Shown: positions 1 through 8,547 of the stretch, in pieces
Position numbering within the stretch: the first letter of the stretch is position 1
Layout of the letters: the number at the start of each line of letters is the position of its first letter
From: Proteobacteria bacterium CAG:495
GTDB lineage: Bacteria; Pseudomonadota; Alphaproteobacteria; RF32; CAG-239
Assembly: GCA_000432275.1 (NCBI GenBank)
Contig: HF995314.1
Span: 1 to 13,491 of the forward strand
DNA: 13,491 nucleotides
Direction: 5' to 3'
Translations under genes and position numbers: made by a program
Notes under the pieces: generated by a model
The model's input: the letters and a program-made list of their open reading frames with translations, nothing else
Told to the model about the DNA's origin: nothing
Databases searched by the model: none

Positions 1-215
1 TAACCTGTTATACTAACTGCAAAGCTCAGTGCAGCAGCTCCTACCGATTTAGCTGTTCAGGAAACTGCGAATTTGGCAGCGGCACAAGTTGTGATGGTTT
101 ATATCAACGTTGCGGATGTGATTGTGCCGGTTGGAATTACACATCATTTTGGAATGGTTCGGAATGTGAGATAGAGTATTTGTCGGATTGCGACATGTAC
201 GGAACCAATTGCTAA
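1..215 (+). CDS. C-terminal 70 residues of a Cys-rich, probably secreted protein (5' end outside window)
   Basis: An open frame enters at the left edge (codons from base 3) and stops at TAA 213-215. Twelve of the 70 residues are cysteine (residues 2, 6, 10, 18, 22, 30, 37, 39, 41, 55, 63 and the last, 70), the rest being mostly Ser, Gly, Asn, Tyr and Asp. There is a CxCxC cluster (CGCDCAGW) and the protein ends in Cys. Even spacing of Cys with small and aromatic residues suggests a disulfide-rich extracellular fold, as in Cys-rich repeat surface proteins of some gut bacteria; this is inference, because no signal peptide is visible in this fragment. It is the only gene at this end on the plus strand and converges on the HAD gene. 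Composition is unlike every other gene here. I do not recognise the family. The reading frame itself is well supported by the adjacent terminator. Confidence 0.72.
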   Translation, partial: TCYTNCKAQCSSSYRFSCSGNCEFGSGTSCDGLYQRCGCDCAGWNYTSFWNGSECEIEYLSDCDMYGTNC

Positions 216-224
216 ACTGAGGCT

Positions 225-255
225 AAACCCCGGGCTTTACGTTCCGGGGTTTTTT
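225..255 (+). terminator. Rho-independent terminator of the Cys-rich gene
   Basis: A perfect 9-bp stem, AAACCCCGG (225-233) with CCGGGGTTT (244-252), and a 10-nt loop run into six T (250-255), ten bases after the TAA at 213-215. The minus-strand side has only three T after the stem, so it may act weakly in the other direction on the convergent HAD gene, whose stop codon (254-256) touches the T run. Confidence 0.88.
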
Positions 256-745
256 AATAGTATTGCAAAGAGGTTACTATTTTTTCAATTTGATTGAGAG
301 CTTTTTCCGGCGGTTGTTTGAAATCTATGTTCAGCATATTTTCAGTTTCGCAGTTTTTCCGCTTTTCGTCATAATGGCAATAAGGCGTTGTAAACCATTT
401 GATGTATTTGGTGCTGTCGTCAATATGCATATTGATTCCCATCAGCTGACAATACTCGGCTTTGGCGCTGTCCCACAATTTTTCCGAGACCTTGAACTCG
501 CCGTTTTCAAAGTATTCCACTTCGCCCTGGGCATCATAATAGTCCAAAATGGCAAACACCGCAGTATAGCAAATATTCCATTTATCAAGAAGTTCTTTCA
601 CCTTGTGACTGGGACCGCCGGTAATGATATGCACTTCATACCCGCGGCGGACAGCTTCTGCGGTAAAGCGCGAAAAATACACGGGATTGTCATTGATGAC
701 ACCGTGAAAATCCAATCCTATTTTAAGCGGCAGCGGCTTATTCAT
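254..745 (-). CDS. Small HAD-superfamily protein with a DxH motif I
   Basis: 163 residues. Motif I is at residues 10-17 (GLDFHGVI, nucleophile candidate Asp12), motif II is Thr42 in HIITGG, and the motif IV acidic pair is Asp109-Asp110 in MHIDDS, all at the spacing of a compact HAD-fold phosphohydrolase without a large cap domain. The second Asp of the usual DxD, normally the general acid/base in phosphatases, is His14 here. No signal peptide or membrane segment is seen, so it is probably cytoplasmic. The substrate cannot be named. The ATG overlaps the end of the upstream AsmA-type gene by 8 nt (738-745) and has a GGGAG ribosome site about 5 nt upstream, so it is the last gene of the minus-strand operon. 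The family assignment is fairly sure and the activity is not. Confidence 0.85.
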   Translation of the reverse strand: MNKPLPLKIGLDFHGVINDNPVYFSRFTAEAVRRGYEVHIITGGPSHKVKELLDKWNICYTAVFAILDYYDAQGEVEYFENGEFKVSEKLWDSAKAEYCQLMGINMHIDDSTKYIKWFTTPYCHYDEKRKNCETENMLNIDFKQPPEKALNQIEKIVTSLQYY

Positions 746-3700
746 TTTTGCTCCCGAAAATCGAAGACATCAATTCTTTCAATGAGTTCGGGCTCAACGC
801 CGATAACGGATTGATGTTGATGACCGGATCGTCTATATCTCCGGTAATTTTATAATTGGCGGCAAATACGGTGCCGTCCTTGCCGCTTAACAAGCTGCCC
901 ACAATCGGCAGGCTGCCGATGAAAGTGTTGAGGCCGTATGCCGGGGCAATCAACCCTTTGATATCAAACTCCTGATAACGGGCATAGTAGTTGCCTGAAC
1001 CGGTAATTCCCACAACGTTGCCGAAAGCCTTGGCATCATTAACCCGCAGCACTTTTCTGTAATATTCAAACGGCGCGTCGAAATGAGAAAAAGCCAATCC
1101 CTCGCCGGTCAGCAGATTAACCATGCCGGTAAACGACGCAACCGTCAAAAGCTTGGCCAAAACCGGCGTATTGTAGATGTTAAAGTCACGGATTTTAGCA
1201 TGCCCGACGAAGCGTTTATCGGCTCCCCGTTTGGCATTAATACTCAGCGTTCCGCCGCGCATATAGTCATATAAGCGCAAAAACTTCATGGTTGATCCGG
1301 CATCATTGCTTTCGATGCTTAACAAATATTCTTTGTCCGGACGGGGAATATAATCAAGCTTGAGATGCGCCGGACGAGCTTTCTTTCGGCTGGAATTGAA
1401 GTTCCCTATCAAATGCATTTCCTGAAGGCCGATACCGTGAACCAATTTGGCCGAACCGGCAAAATTGCGAATGGCAACGTCATTGTTGGTCCACAGGCTG
1501 TTTACGGCGATATTGATATCCGTCGTCGTTACGTCTTCCAGAGTGTCATTATCGTCTTCGACCGGCGCCGAACGTTTGAGTTTTTTACGGCGTTCTTTGG
1601 AGGCTTGTACCTCCTGTTCATCTTTAGCAAAGAAATCCGACAGGTTGTAGCTGTCGCCGGAAACGGTAACTTTAACTTTTTCTTCCGGCTTGGTGATAAA
1701 CTCTATTTTTGCCCGGGCAAAGGTTTTAGGCCCTTTAATGTTGGCAATATCGACCAGCTTTACTTCATTTCCGGGATAGAAATCAACTTTTCCGCTGAGT
1801 TTGAAATCCGGTTTGGAGAGGCTGAAATTAGGAATTTTTATCTGGCGGTCTTTATCAACCTCGATGAGCGCCGTTGCCGAAGCGGGGGTTCCCGAAACTT
1901 TCTTAAATCCGAGGAAAGCGTAGTCAATGTTGGAACTGCGGAGATTGCCACGGACGTCAATCGTGGTCCGTCCGCCGTCGTAAGCCGTAATAATCGCCTC
2001 GGTAGGAATGGAGCCCTGAATATAGGGCGCGCTCAGAGCCGCAAAATCAATTCCCAGTTTGGACTTGAGGTTGGCATCAAAATTAAAACTCAACTGATAA
2101 CGGCTTTTGTAATTCTTATTGGCAAAATTTTCATTCCAGAGCAGATTAACCGGAATTCCCTCAAAGTTGGTTACACCGGTAATAAGCAGCCCCTGATTGG
2201 TAACTTCCAAATTAAGCTTTTTCGCTTCGACCGATTTGTCTGCAATAATTCCGGGCAGGACAACATCCTGAAGTTCCGATTTAACATTAACGGTTACTTC
2301 ATCCGGCTCAAGGTTTTCCTTGAGTTCAAAAGCCAAATCCAAAGAAGTGGTCGCGCTCCCCTTAATGCTGTCCGGCTCAATTCCCATATCAGAAGCATAG
2401 CCGAGCGGCTGGTGGTCTATCAGCTTAAGGACATCGCTGACCGAACCTACGGCCAGCAGGCTGACCTTTGCAAAGTTGTCTTCCTTGTCAAGCTCATATA
2501 AATCAACAAAACCGTTGGTTAAAATCACATCGTCGGAAACGCCCTTGTCCAAAGTCAGTTTGATGCTGTCGTTATAAAAATCGGCTTTTCCGTAAATTCC
2601 CGTGATTTTCGGCATTCCGGTGAGATAATCCAAGGTGCCGTCTTCTACCTTTGCGCTGCCGCTCAAATCTTTAAAGGCAAATTTTTTGGATTTTTTATCA
2701 TAAGCAAAATTAAAAGTAAAATCAGCATCGGCAATCCGACCGCCGAGCAGGCTTTCCCGGCACCATTTCCAAGCTTTGGTCGCGATATATTCGGGCCAGT
2801 AGTGATAGAGGTCGTCGATTTTGACAGAAGCTACGCCGACTTTGAGCGCAACTTTCAAATCATCGGGAGAAGACTTCAGGAAATAATGGTTAAAACCGCT
2901 GGCTTCCACATCCAGAACCGCTTTCTGACCGTCAATGTCCAAAGTTGCGTCTTTAACGTTAATCTTATCCAGGCCGCCTGAAATTTCACCGCTGAGCAAC
3001 AGGGATGAAAGGTTGTAATTCTGTCGGCCGGTTCCGTCAAAATCAATGTGCCCTTTTCCGCCTTCAAGCTCAAAGCGGATTTTTTCTATAGCCGCATCAA
3101 GCCCTTTTATCAAATTTGCCTTGTTTTTAATCACCTCATCAACATTAATCAAAACATTCAGCTTTCCGTTCAGCGGCATATCTACTTTCAACGATGCGGT
3201 GCGCCGGTTTTGGGCATCCAGAATATTCATCAGCTCAGAGGGAACCAAATCCGAAAAATAAAATTGCAGCGCCACCTTGTTGGAAAGCGGCCGATATACG
3301 GCCTCCACCCCTATTGAAGAGGGGACGTCATTAAATTTAAGCAGAGCGCTAACTTCCGTCTCGAGGCTGGTAAGATTGCGGTCAAAACGATAGTTAACGT
3401 CAGAGAGAACCCACTTCCGCCCCAGGTCGACTTCGTGAAGCTCCACTTCCGCCCCTTTGATGTCAATATCATTGATGTAGCTTTCCGGGTATGATTTGTC
3501 TTCAGAATTAAAGCGTTCCAGAAAATCCTGCATTCCCTCAAAATAATATTCCAGCTTTTTCTGATTAATCTGATCCTGTTTGTCTTTCTCGACGCCGTAG
3601 TTGTTGAAAATGTATACCGTCGGCTTGATAACCTCAATCGAGCTCGGGGCAATGACGCCCCTAAGCAGCGCTTTGATGCTGAAAGAGACAGACGTCTTGG

Positions 3701-3989
3701 GGGCATTGATAATAATTTCATCATCCGTTTTGCGGTAGACAACGTTTGTCGCAATAATCCGCAAAGGCTTGATTGAACGAACCAACTCCAGGTTAACCGA
3801 ATCCAGCGTCACCTGATATTCGGTGTCATCGTGATTCAGCGCTTTGATAATATAAGGCTTAAGAAAAGGCATGGCAATCGGCCCCCGGTAAAGCTGCCAG
3901 ATAAAAAGCAGCAGCATTACCAGGAAAATTACGCCGATATAGTCGGCCAGCTTATGCAGCTTATAAGCCTTAACGTCGAGCTTTTTCAT
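738..3989 (-). CDS. AsmA/YhdP-type membrane-anchored protein (DUF3971 and AsmA-like C-terminal region)
   Basis: 1083 residues. One N-terminal membrane segment at about residues 16-34 follows a basic stretch, so the long remainder is predicted to be periplasmic. The body is rich in short amphipathic beta strands, as in the AsmA-like proteins YhdP, TamB and AsmA, which are thought to form long grooves carrying phospholipid between inner and outer membrane. The last ~200 residues (from about 883) carry the family's C-terminal pattern, including GSLPIVGSLLSGKDG and NPLSALSPN near the end. A highly charged Lys/Glu/Asp stretch at about residues 785-820 looks like a disordered linker. Length is close to YhdP-type proteins (over 1000 residues). 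The start overlaps the upstream hydrolase gene by 20 nt, implying translational coupling. The family role in lipid transport is known for Escherichia coli paralogues; its role here is inferred. Confidence 0.88.
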   Translation of the reverse strand: MKKLDVKAYKLHKLADYIGVIFLVMLLLFIWQLYRGPIAMPFLKPYIIKALNHDDTEYQVTLDSVNLELVRSIKPLRIIATNVVYRKTDDEIIINAPKTSVSFSIKALLRGVIAPSSIEVIKPTVYIFNNYGVEKDKQDQINQKKLEYYFEGMQDFLERFNSEDKSYPESYINDIDIKGAEVELHEVDLGRKWVLSDVNYRFDRNLTSLETEVSALLKFNDVPSSIGVEAVYRPLSNKVALQFYFSDLVPSELMNILDAQNRRTASLKVDMPLNGKLNVLINVDEVIKNKANLIKGLDAAIEKIRFELEGGKGHIDFDGTGRQNYNLSSLLLSGEISGGLDKINVKDATLDIDGQKAVLDVEASGFNHYFLKSSPDDLKVALKVGVASVKIDDLYHYWPEYIATKAWKWCRESLLGGRIADADFTFNFAYDKKSKKFAFKDLSGSAKVEDGTLDYLTGMPKITGIYGKADFYNDSIKLTLDKGVSDDVILTNGFVDLYELDKEDNFAKVSLLAVGSVSDVLKLIDHQPLGYASDMGIEPDSIKGSATTSLDLAFELKENLEPDEVTVNVKSELQDVVLPGIIADKSVEAKKLNLEVTNQGLLITGVTNFEGIPVNLLWNENFANKNYKSRYQLSFNFDANLKSKLGIDFAALSAPYIQGSIPTEAIITAYDGGRTTIDVRGNLRSSNIDYAFLGFKKVSGTPASATALIEVDKDRQIKIPNFSLSKPDFKLSGKVDFYPGNEVKLVDIANIKGPKTFARAKIEFITKPEEKVKVTVSGDSYNLSDFFAKDEQEVQASKERRKKLKRSAPVEDDNDTLEDVTTTDINIAVNSLWTNNDVAIRNFAGSAKLVHGIGLQEMHLIGNFNSSRKKARPAHLKLDYIPRPDKEYLLSIESNDAGSTMKFLRLYDYMRGGTLSINAKRGADKRFVGHAKIRDFNIYNTPVLAKLLTVASFTGMVNLLTGEGLAFSHFDAPFEYYRKVLRVNDAKAFGNVVGITGSGNYYARYQEFDIKGLIAPAYGLNTFIGSLPIVGSLLSGKDGTVFAANYKITGDIDDPVININPLSALSPNSLKELMSSIFGSKNE

Positions 3990-4818
3990 TATCCTTAAGC
4001 CAATTCAAAATATCCTTGTAATTGCGGTAATTATATAAATCGTTGTGGCCGGCGCCTTCATATATAATCATTTTTTTGGGTTCGGCCGCATGTTTATAAA
4101 GATTCTGAGCCAGCACAACCGGTACCAGCGTATCCTCGCTGCCGCCCATAATCAGCAAAGGCGTGCGCACGTCGGCAATCTTGTCCAAATTGTCATAGCG
4201 GTCCCGTACAATCAAATCAAACGGCAGCGGCACCGGAACAATCATCTTGACCACATTGTAAAGGCTGTCGAAAGGAACTTCCAGAATCAGCGCGGCAAAC
4301 GGCTCTTCCCGCCCCAAGGCATAAACGGTATTCGTTGCCATATAAGACCCCAGAGACATTCCGTAAATGACAATGTCGCGGTTTTGATAACCGAGACTGT
4401 GCAGATATTTGACAGCAGCCAGCGCGTCCGTACCGAGATTTTGCTGAGTGATAACGCCCGGAACATTTCCAAATCCGCGGTATTCCGGCATAAAAGTGCC
4501 ATAACCGGCTTCCATAAGGGGAATCATCTTGTGATAAAACTTTTCGATATTATAAGAATTTCCGTGCATAAACACAATAACCGGACGACCGGTATGCGGC
4601 TTGGTATACCAGGCCAGAAGCTTGGTTCCGTCTGCCGCGGCATATTCGACCTGCTCCGCCGGATAACCGTTTTTGCGGGCAACCTCCAAGTTTGAATTCC
4701 GGTGTACGGGATTATAGAAAAACAGCTGCGGACGAAAATAAACCGCCGCGCAAAAAGCAACATAAATGACTGCCATGGCAATCGCGCTGCGTTTGAGACA
4801 ATTTCTAACCTTAGACAT
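3970..4818 (-). CDS. Membrane-anchored alpha/beta hydrolase (ABHD13/Bem46-like)
   Basis: 282 residues. Residues 11-29 form an N-terminal hydrophobic segment after basic residues (signal anchor), so the catalytic domain probably faces the periplasm. The oxyanion-loop motif is HGNSYN (85-90), the nucleophile elbow is GMSLGS with Ser155, the acid is Asp229 in GSEDTLVP and the base is His258 in GAGHNDL. The triad is complete and in order, so the protein is probably active. Overall it resembles the ABHD13/Bem46 group of serine hydrolases, whose bacterial members mostly have unknown substrates; an ester or lipid substrate is likely but not shown. The ATG overlaps the prfB stop by 8 nt, and its own stop lies 20 nt inside the AsmA-type gene, so it is co-translated with both. 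Confidence 0.9.
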   Translation of the reverse strand: MSKVRNCLKRSAIAMAVIYVAFCAAVYFRPQLFFYNPVHRNSNLEVARKNGYPAEQVEYAAADGTKLLAWYTKPHTGRPVIVFMHGNSYNIEKFYHKMIPLMEAGYGTFMPEYRGFGNVPGVITQQNLGTDALAAVKYLHSLGYQNRDIVIYGMSLGSYMATNTVYALGREEPFAALILEVPFDSLYNVVKMIVPVPLPFDLIVRDRYDNLDKIADVRTPLLIMGGSEDTLVPVVLAQNLYKHAAEPKKMIIYEGAGHNDLYNYRNYKDILNWLKDNEKARR

Positions 4819-5918
4819 TATTACCTACCTTGTCAGCCAATGACGCGGCCAAAAACAAATCGATATCTCCGTCAAGGACTGCTTTGCAATCGGAGGTTTC
4901 AACCTGGGTGCGCAAATCCTTAACCATCTTATAGGGCTGCAAAACATAAGAACGAATCTGATGTCCCCAACCGATGTCGCTCTGAGCTTCCCGTTCCGCT
5001 TCGGCGGCGTCCTCCCGCTTTTTAAGCTCTAATTCATATAACCGCGCTTTCAGCATTTTCCAAGCAGCTTCGCGGTTTTGGAACTGAGAGCGCTGATTTT
5101 GGCACTGCACAACGATGCCGGTGGGAATATGAGTGATACGAACGGCGGAATCGGTCTTGTTAATATGCTGTCCTCCGGCTCCGGACGCACGATAGGTATC
5201 TACCCGGCAGTCCGACTCATTAATCTCGACGGTGATTTCATCATCGATTACCGGATAAACGCCCACCGAGGCAAAACTGGTATGACGACGGGCATTGCTG
5301 TCAAACGGCGAAATGCGCACCAGACGGTGTACGCCGCTCTCAAGTTTCAGCCATCCGTAAGCATTATGTCCGCAGACTTTTACGGTTGCGGATTTCAACC
5401 CGGCGACGTCTCCTTCGGTTTCTTCAACATATTCGACCTTATATTTATGCGCTTCGGCCCAGCGAGTATACATTCTCAGCAACATCTCCGCCCAGTCCTG
5501 AGCCTCGGTTCCGCCACTGCCGGAGTGGACTTCCAGATAGGCATCATTGGCATCTACTTCGCCGGAAAGCAAAGCTTCCAGTTCACCATGCTTAACCTCT
5601 GCCTGAAGCGACGACAACTGTTCCAGAACATCGCCTATGACCGCTTCGTCATTTTCGGCCTCGGCCAGTTCTGCCAAATCGGCCAAATCATTTAGTGCCG
5701 ACTGCATCCGTTTGAAATTATCCAGATTAAATTCCAGATTGTTTTTTTCGCTCATCAGCTTTTGCGCCTGTGTCGGATTGTTCCACAAAGAAGCGTCAGC
5801 TGTCAGCGTATTCAGCTCATCAAGGCGAAGAACAGCATTGTCATAGTCAAAGAGACCTCCTCAGCAGCTCCAGCGACTGCTTGATTGTTTCAACCAACTC
5901 ATAAATTTCGGCACGCAT
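4811..5918 (-). CDS. prfB: Peptide chain release factor 2 (RF2), expressed through a programmed +1 frameshift
   Basis: RF2 reads UGA and UAA stop codons and triggers peptide release on the ribosome. The gene is split between two frames: codons 1-23 (5918-5850, beginning MRAEIYELVE) end at an in-frame TGA (5849-5847), and after a +1 shift the frame continues from GAC at 5848 to TAA 4811-4813, giving 368 residues against 365 in E. coli. In full-length numbering the RF2 specificity tripeptide SPF is at 203-205 and the catalytic GGQ is at 248-250, preceded by Ala (as in most bacteria, unlike Thr246 of E. coli K-12). The start at 5918 has AAGGA 9 nt upstream and lies 17 nt after the PBP1A stop. 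A reading beginning at the internal TTG 5788 would drop 43 residues and is wrong. The shift site gives feedback control: low RF2 favours frameshifting and more RF2. Confidence 0.97.
5846..5861 (-). promoter_or_regulatory. prfB: RF2 programmed +1 frameshift site
   Basis: On the minus strand the bases read AGGAGG TCT CTT TGA C. An internal Shine-Dalgarno-like AGGAGG (5861-5856) is followed by 3 nt, then the slippery CTT (5852-5850) and UGA-C. The spacing is identical to the E. coli site (AGGGGG UAU CUU UGA C). The reading frame after the shift (DYDNAVLRLDEL) matches the known RF2 N-terminal region, and the frame before it aligns with RF2 residues 1-23. Confidence 0.96.
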
Positions 5919-5935
5919 ATAATTTTATCCTTGAA

Positions 5936-8401
5936 TTAATACTGGGTTCCCAACTGAACATTGTCATCATAATCATTTACGAAGATATCCGCTTCGGAAG
6001 TGCCGGCATTTTCATTGGCCGCCGGGGTACCGATGATGCGCTGTTCAGACGAATTAAAGTTAAATTCCGGTTTCAGAGCCTCGAGAATTACGGACTTATC
6101 CGTCGGCTGAGCCGGCTTGCCGTTTTCATAATTGACTCGCACCAGCTTGATGCCGGCAGGAATACGGAACGGAATGTCTGGCTGATTGGCCAAAGCCTCC
6201 CGCATAAAGTTATTAAATATCGGCAACGCCGAACCGGCTCCGGTTTCATATCGGCCCAAGGTCCGGGGTTCGTCAAACCCGACGTAAACGGCAACCACCA
6301 AATCCGGTGAAAATCCGACAAACCAGGCATCCTGATTTTTATTGGTGGTACCGGTTTTGCCGGCCAAATGTTTGCCCAACTGGCGCAAACGAGCCGCCGT
6401 TCCCCGCTGGGCAACGCCCTCGAGAATGCTGACCATCTGGTATGCGCTCAAGGGATCGACAATTTGTTCGCGATTATCATTAAGCTCAGGTATCGGCTGG
6501 TTTTTCCAACTGTCCTGAACACACTCTTCGCACTCGCGTTCGTCATGTTTATAAATCGTTTTGCCGTTGCGGTCCTGAATACGCTCAATAAAATACGGTG
6601 AAGCCTTTTTACCGCCGTTAACCATAATGCCATATGCAGAAGCCATATTAATCAGGCGAGTTTCGCCGGCTCCGAGCGCCATTGAAAGCAGCGGCGGCAA
6701 GTTATCGTTTACGCCCATTTTTTTGGCATACTCGGCAACCTTTTTCATTCCGACATCCTGAGCCAGACGAACCGTCATCAGGTTACGCGACTTCTCAATA
6801 CCCTGGCGCAACGTCATCAAGCCGTAAAAGCGTTTGGAATAGTTTACCGGCTTCCATTTCGGTTTTCCGGGCCCTTGGTCTAAGACGAAAGGCGCATCCA
6901 AAATCAAATCGGTCGGCGAATAGCCGTTATCAAGCGCTGCCAGATATACAACCGGCTTAAACGCGGAACCGGTTTGGCGGAATGCCTGCGTAGCCCGGTT
7001 AAACTGCGATTTGCGGAAAGAATAGCCGCCAACCATGGCAAGCACTTTTCCGGTGTGAGGGTCAAGCGCTATCAAACCGCCCTCAACATTGGGAACCTGA
7101 CGGAGATTATAAGAATTTTCGGGCAGATTTTTGGAAGCAACCGTTGCCGGAGAAATTTTTTCCACCAAAACGACATCCCCTTTGGCCAGGACATCCGAAA
7201 CCTGCTGCGGCGCATTGCCGATACCTTGATTTTTCAGGTTTTTACGCGCCCAGCTGAGGACATACAGCGGGATGACGCCGCGGTCGCCGTCGGCAGTTTC
7301 AATTTCCGCCTTGTCTACCGAAACGGAAAGGACGACGGCTTTGCTCCAGCTGTCATCTTTACCGGCGGGCAGCTCTACCTCGGCCAGACTTTTTTTATAG
7401 TCGGCATCCAACGGAATGTTGGCAAGCGGTCCGCGCCAGCCGTGGCGGCGGTCATAGTTTTTTATCTCTTCGCGAAAGGCTTTGGACGCAATCTTTTGCA
7501 ATTTTGGGTTAAGCGTGGTACGAATCAGCAGCCCGCCTTCATACAAGGCATCTTCGCCAAATTTGTTTTTGACCTGGCGGCGGACTTCTTCGCTGAAATA
7601 TTCGGCATCATCGACAAACTCCCCGCGCCGCTGAATGGTCACCAACGGTTTAAGCTTGGCGGCTTCGGCGTCATCAACGGTAACGTATCCCTCTTCGGCC
7701 ATACGGTCAAGCACCCAATTGCGACGGGCAATTGCCGCATCATAATGGCGGGAAGGATTATAATTGTTGGGTCCTTTGGGCAATGCGGCCAGATATGCGA
7801 CTTCTTCCAGCGACAGTTCATCAAGCGACTTGCCAAAATAATTCAGTGCTGCGGCGGCAACGCCATATGAACGGTTGCCGAGATAAATCTCGTTCAAATA
7901 CAGTTCCAGGATATGCTGTTTGGTAAAGGCCTGTTCGATACGCGTGGCCAAAATGGCTTCTTTGAGCTTGCGGACATACGACAACTCGGAAGAAAGCAAA
8001 AAGTTTTTTGCCACCTGCTGGGTAATGGTCGACGCACCGGCAGGACGGCGGCCGGTACCGATGTTTTTTAGATTACCGATAACGGCACGGGCAATGCCGA
8101 AAAAGTCAATTCCCGAATGATGGTAAAAATTTTTGTCTTCGGCGGCGATGAAAGCTTCTTTCACAATAGTCGGAATCTTTTCTTCCGGCACAAACAGGCG
8201 TTTTTCTGTGGCGTATTCCATCATCAGCTGTCCGTCACCGGCATAAAGACGGGTCGTCACCGCCGGTTCATATTTGGCAAGCTGCCGAAAGTCCGGAAGC
8301 TCCTGAGAAATCTTCCAGAAAGACGTCAGAATGAGCACCAGACCAATGACCGCAAAAAAGAAAAACGTGCTGAGCAGAGAAGAAAGCGTTTTGAACATCA
8401 T
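5936..8401 (-). CDS. mrcA: Penicillin-binding protein 1A, bifunctional glycosyltransferase/transpeptidase
   Basis: 821 residues. It polymerises lipid II into glycan strands and cross-links the peptides at the inner-membrane surface. A single membrane anchor lies at about residues 10-30. The GT51 domain has Glu88 in the EDKNFYHHSGID motif, GASTITQQ (122-129), RKLKE (144-148) and LYLNEIYLG (167-175). An OB-like insert (about 315-430) separates it from the transpeptidase domain, which has SAFK with Ser479 and Lys482, SRN (538-540) and KTGTT (682-686). All catalytic motifs are intact. A CEEC pair (Cys624, Cys627) in the periplasmic transpeptidase domain could form a disulfide. Two ATGs are adjacent (8401, 8398); a weak GGG ribosome site at 8405-8407 is better spaced for 8398. 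It probably heads the operon with prfB and the genes below, from a promoter at 8518-8544. Confidence 0.97.
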   Translation of the reverse strand: MMFKTLSSLLSTFFFFAVIGLVLILTSFWKISQELPDFRQLAKYEPAVTTRLYAGDGQLMMEYATEKRLFVPEEKIPTIVKEAFIAAEDKNFYHHSGIDFFGIARAVIGNLKNIGTGRRPAGASTITQQVAKNFLLSSELSYVRKLKEAILATRIEQAFTKQHILELYLNEIYLGNRSYGVAAAALNYFGKSLDELSLEEVAYLAALPKGPNNYNPSRHYDAAIARRNWVLDRMAEEGYVTVDDAEAAKLKPLVTIQRRGEFVDDAEYFSEEVRRQVKNKFGEDALYEGGLLIRTTLNPKLQKIASKAFREEIKNYDRRHGWRGPLANIPLDADYKKSLAEVELPAGKDDSWSKAVVLSVSVDKAEIETADGDRGVIPLYVLSWARKNLKNQGIGNAPQQVSDVLAKGDVVLVEKISPATVASKNLPENSYNLRQVPNVEGGLIALDPHTGKVLAMVGGYSFRKSQFNRATQAFRQTGSAFKPVVYLAALDNGYSPTDLILDAPFVLDQGPGKPKWKPVNYSKRFYGLMTLRQGIEKSRNLMTVRLAQDVGMKKVAEYAKKMGVNDNLPPLLSMALGAGETRLINMASAYGIMVNGGKKASPYFIERIQDRNGKTIYKHDERECEECVQDSWKNQPIPELNDNREQIVDPLSAYQMVSILEGVAQRGTAARLRQLGKHLAGKTGTTNKNQDAWFVGFSPDLVVAVYVGFDEPRTLGRYETGAGSALPIFNNFMREALANQPDIPFRIPAGIKLVRVNYENGKPAQPTDKSVILEALKPEFNFNSSEQRIIGTPAANENAGTSEADIFVNDYDDNVQLGTQY

Positions 8402-8547
8402 TAACCCGTTATAAAAAAATTAAAAAAGTTTGTATGCAATTTAGTACAAAAAATTTTAAAAGCCAAAGCAATTTTCTCACTTCAGCCGATAATTGCGCAA
8501 TTTTCCACAAGAAAACTTTTATAGAAAAAATTACGGAGAGTCAAACC
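8402..8547 (-). promoter_or_regulatory. Leader between amidase and PBP1A genes, with AAATTGC repeats and a 12-bp palindrome
   Basis: This AT-rich 146-nt gap has no credible coding frame. On the minus strand AAATTGC occurs three times (plus-strand GCAATTT at 8436-8442, 8468-8474, 8497-8503), and the last overlaps the perfect palindrome AATTGCGCAATT (8491-8502). The repeat spacings, 32 and 29 bp, are about three helical turns, so one protein could bind them on one face. In AT-rich DNA such repeats can also arise by chance. The elements lie downstream of the promoter candidate, inside the predicted PBP1A leader. Confidence 0.3.
8518..8544 (-). promoter_or_regulatory. Candidate sigma70-type promoter of the PBP1A-prfB operon
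   Basis: On the minus strand TTGACT (8544-8539) and TATAAA (8523-8518) each match 5 of 6 consensus bases, separated by 15 nt, which is shorter than the ideal 17. The -35 box begins four bases after the last base of the amidase TAG (8548-8550), a natural place for an internal promoter. The predicted leader to the PBP1A start is about 110 nt. Confidence 0.45.

Noticed and set aside
1365..2501. 378-codon plus-strand open frame opposite the AsmA-type gene
   Set aside because: It is antisense to a gene with clear family features, has a Phe/Arg/Asn-rich composition typical of a reverse-complement shadow, and has no supporting signals.
6974..7870. Long plus-strand open frame opposite PBP1A
   Set aside because: It is antisense to the conserved glycosyltransferase/transpeptidase coding region, shows no recognisable domain, and is explained by the codon composition of the true gene.
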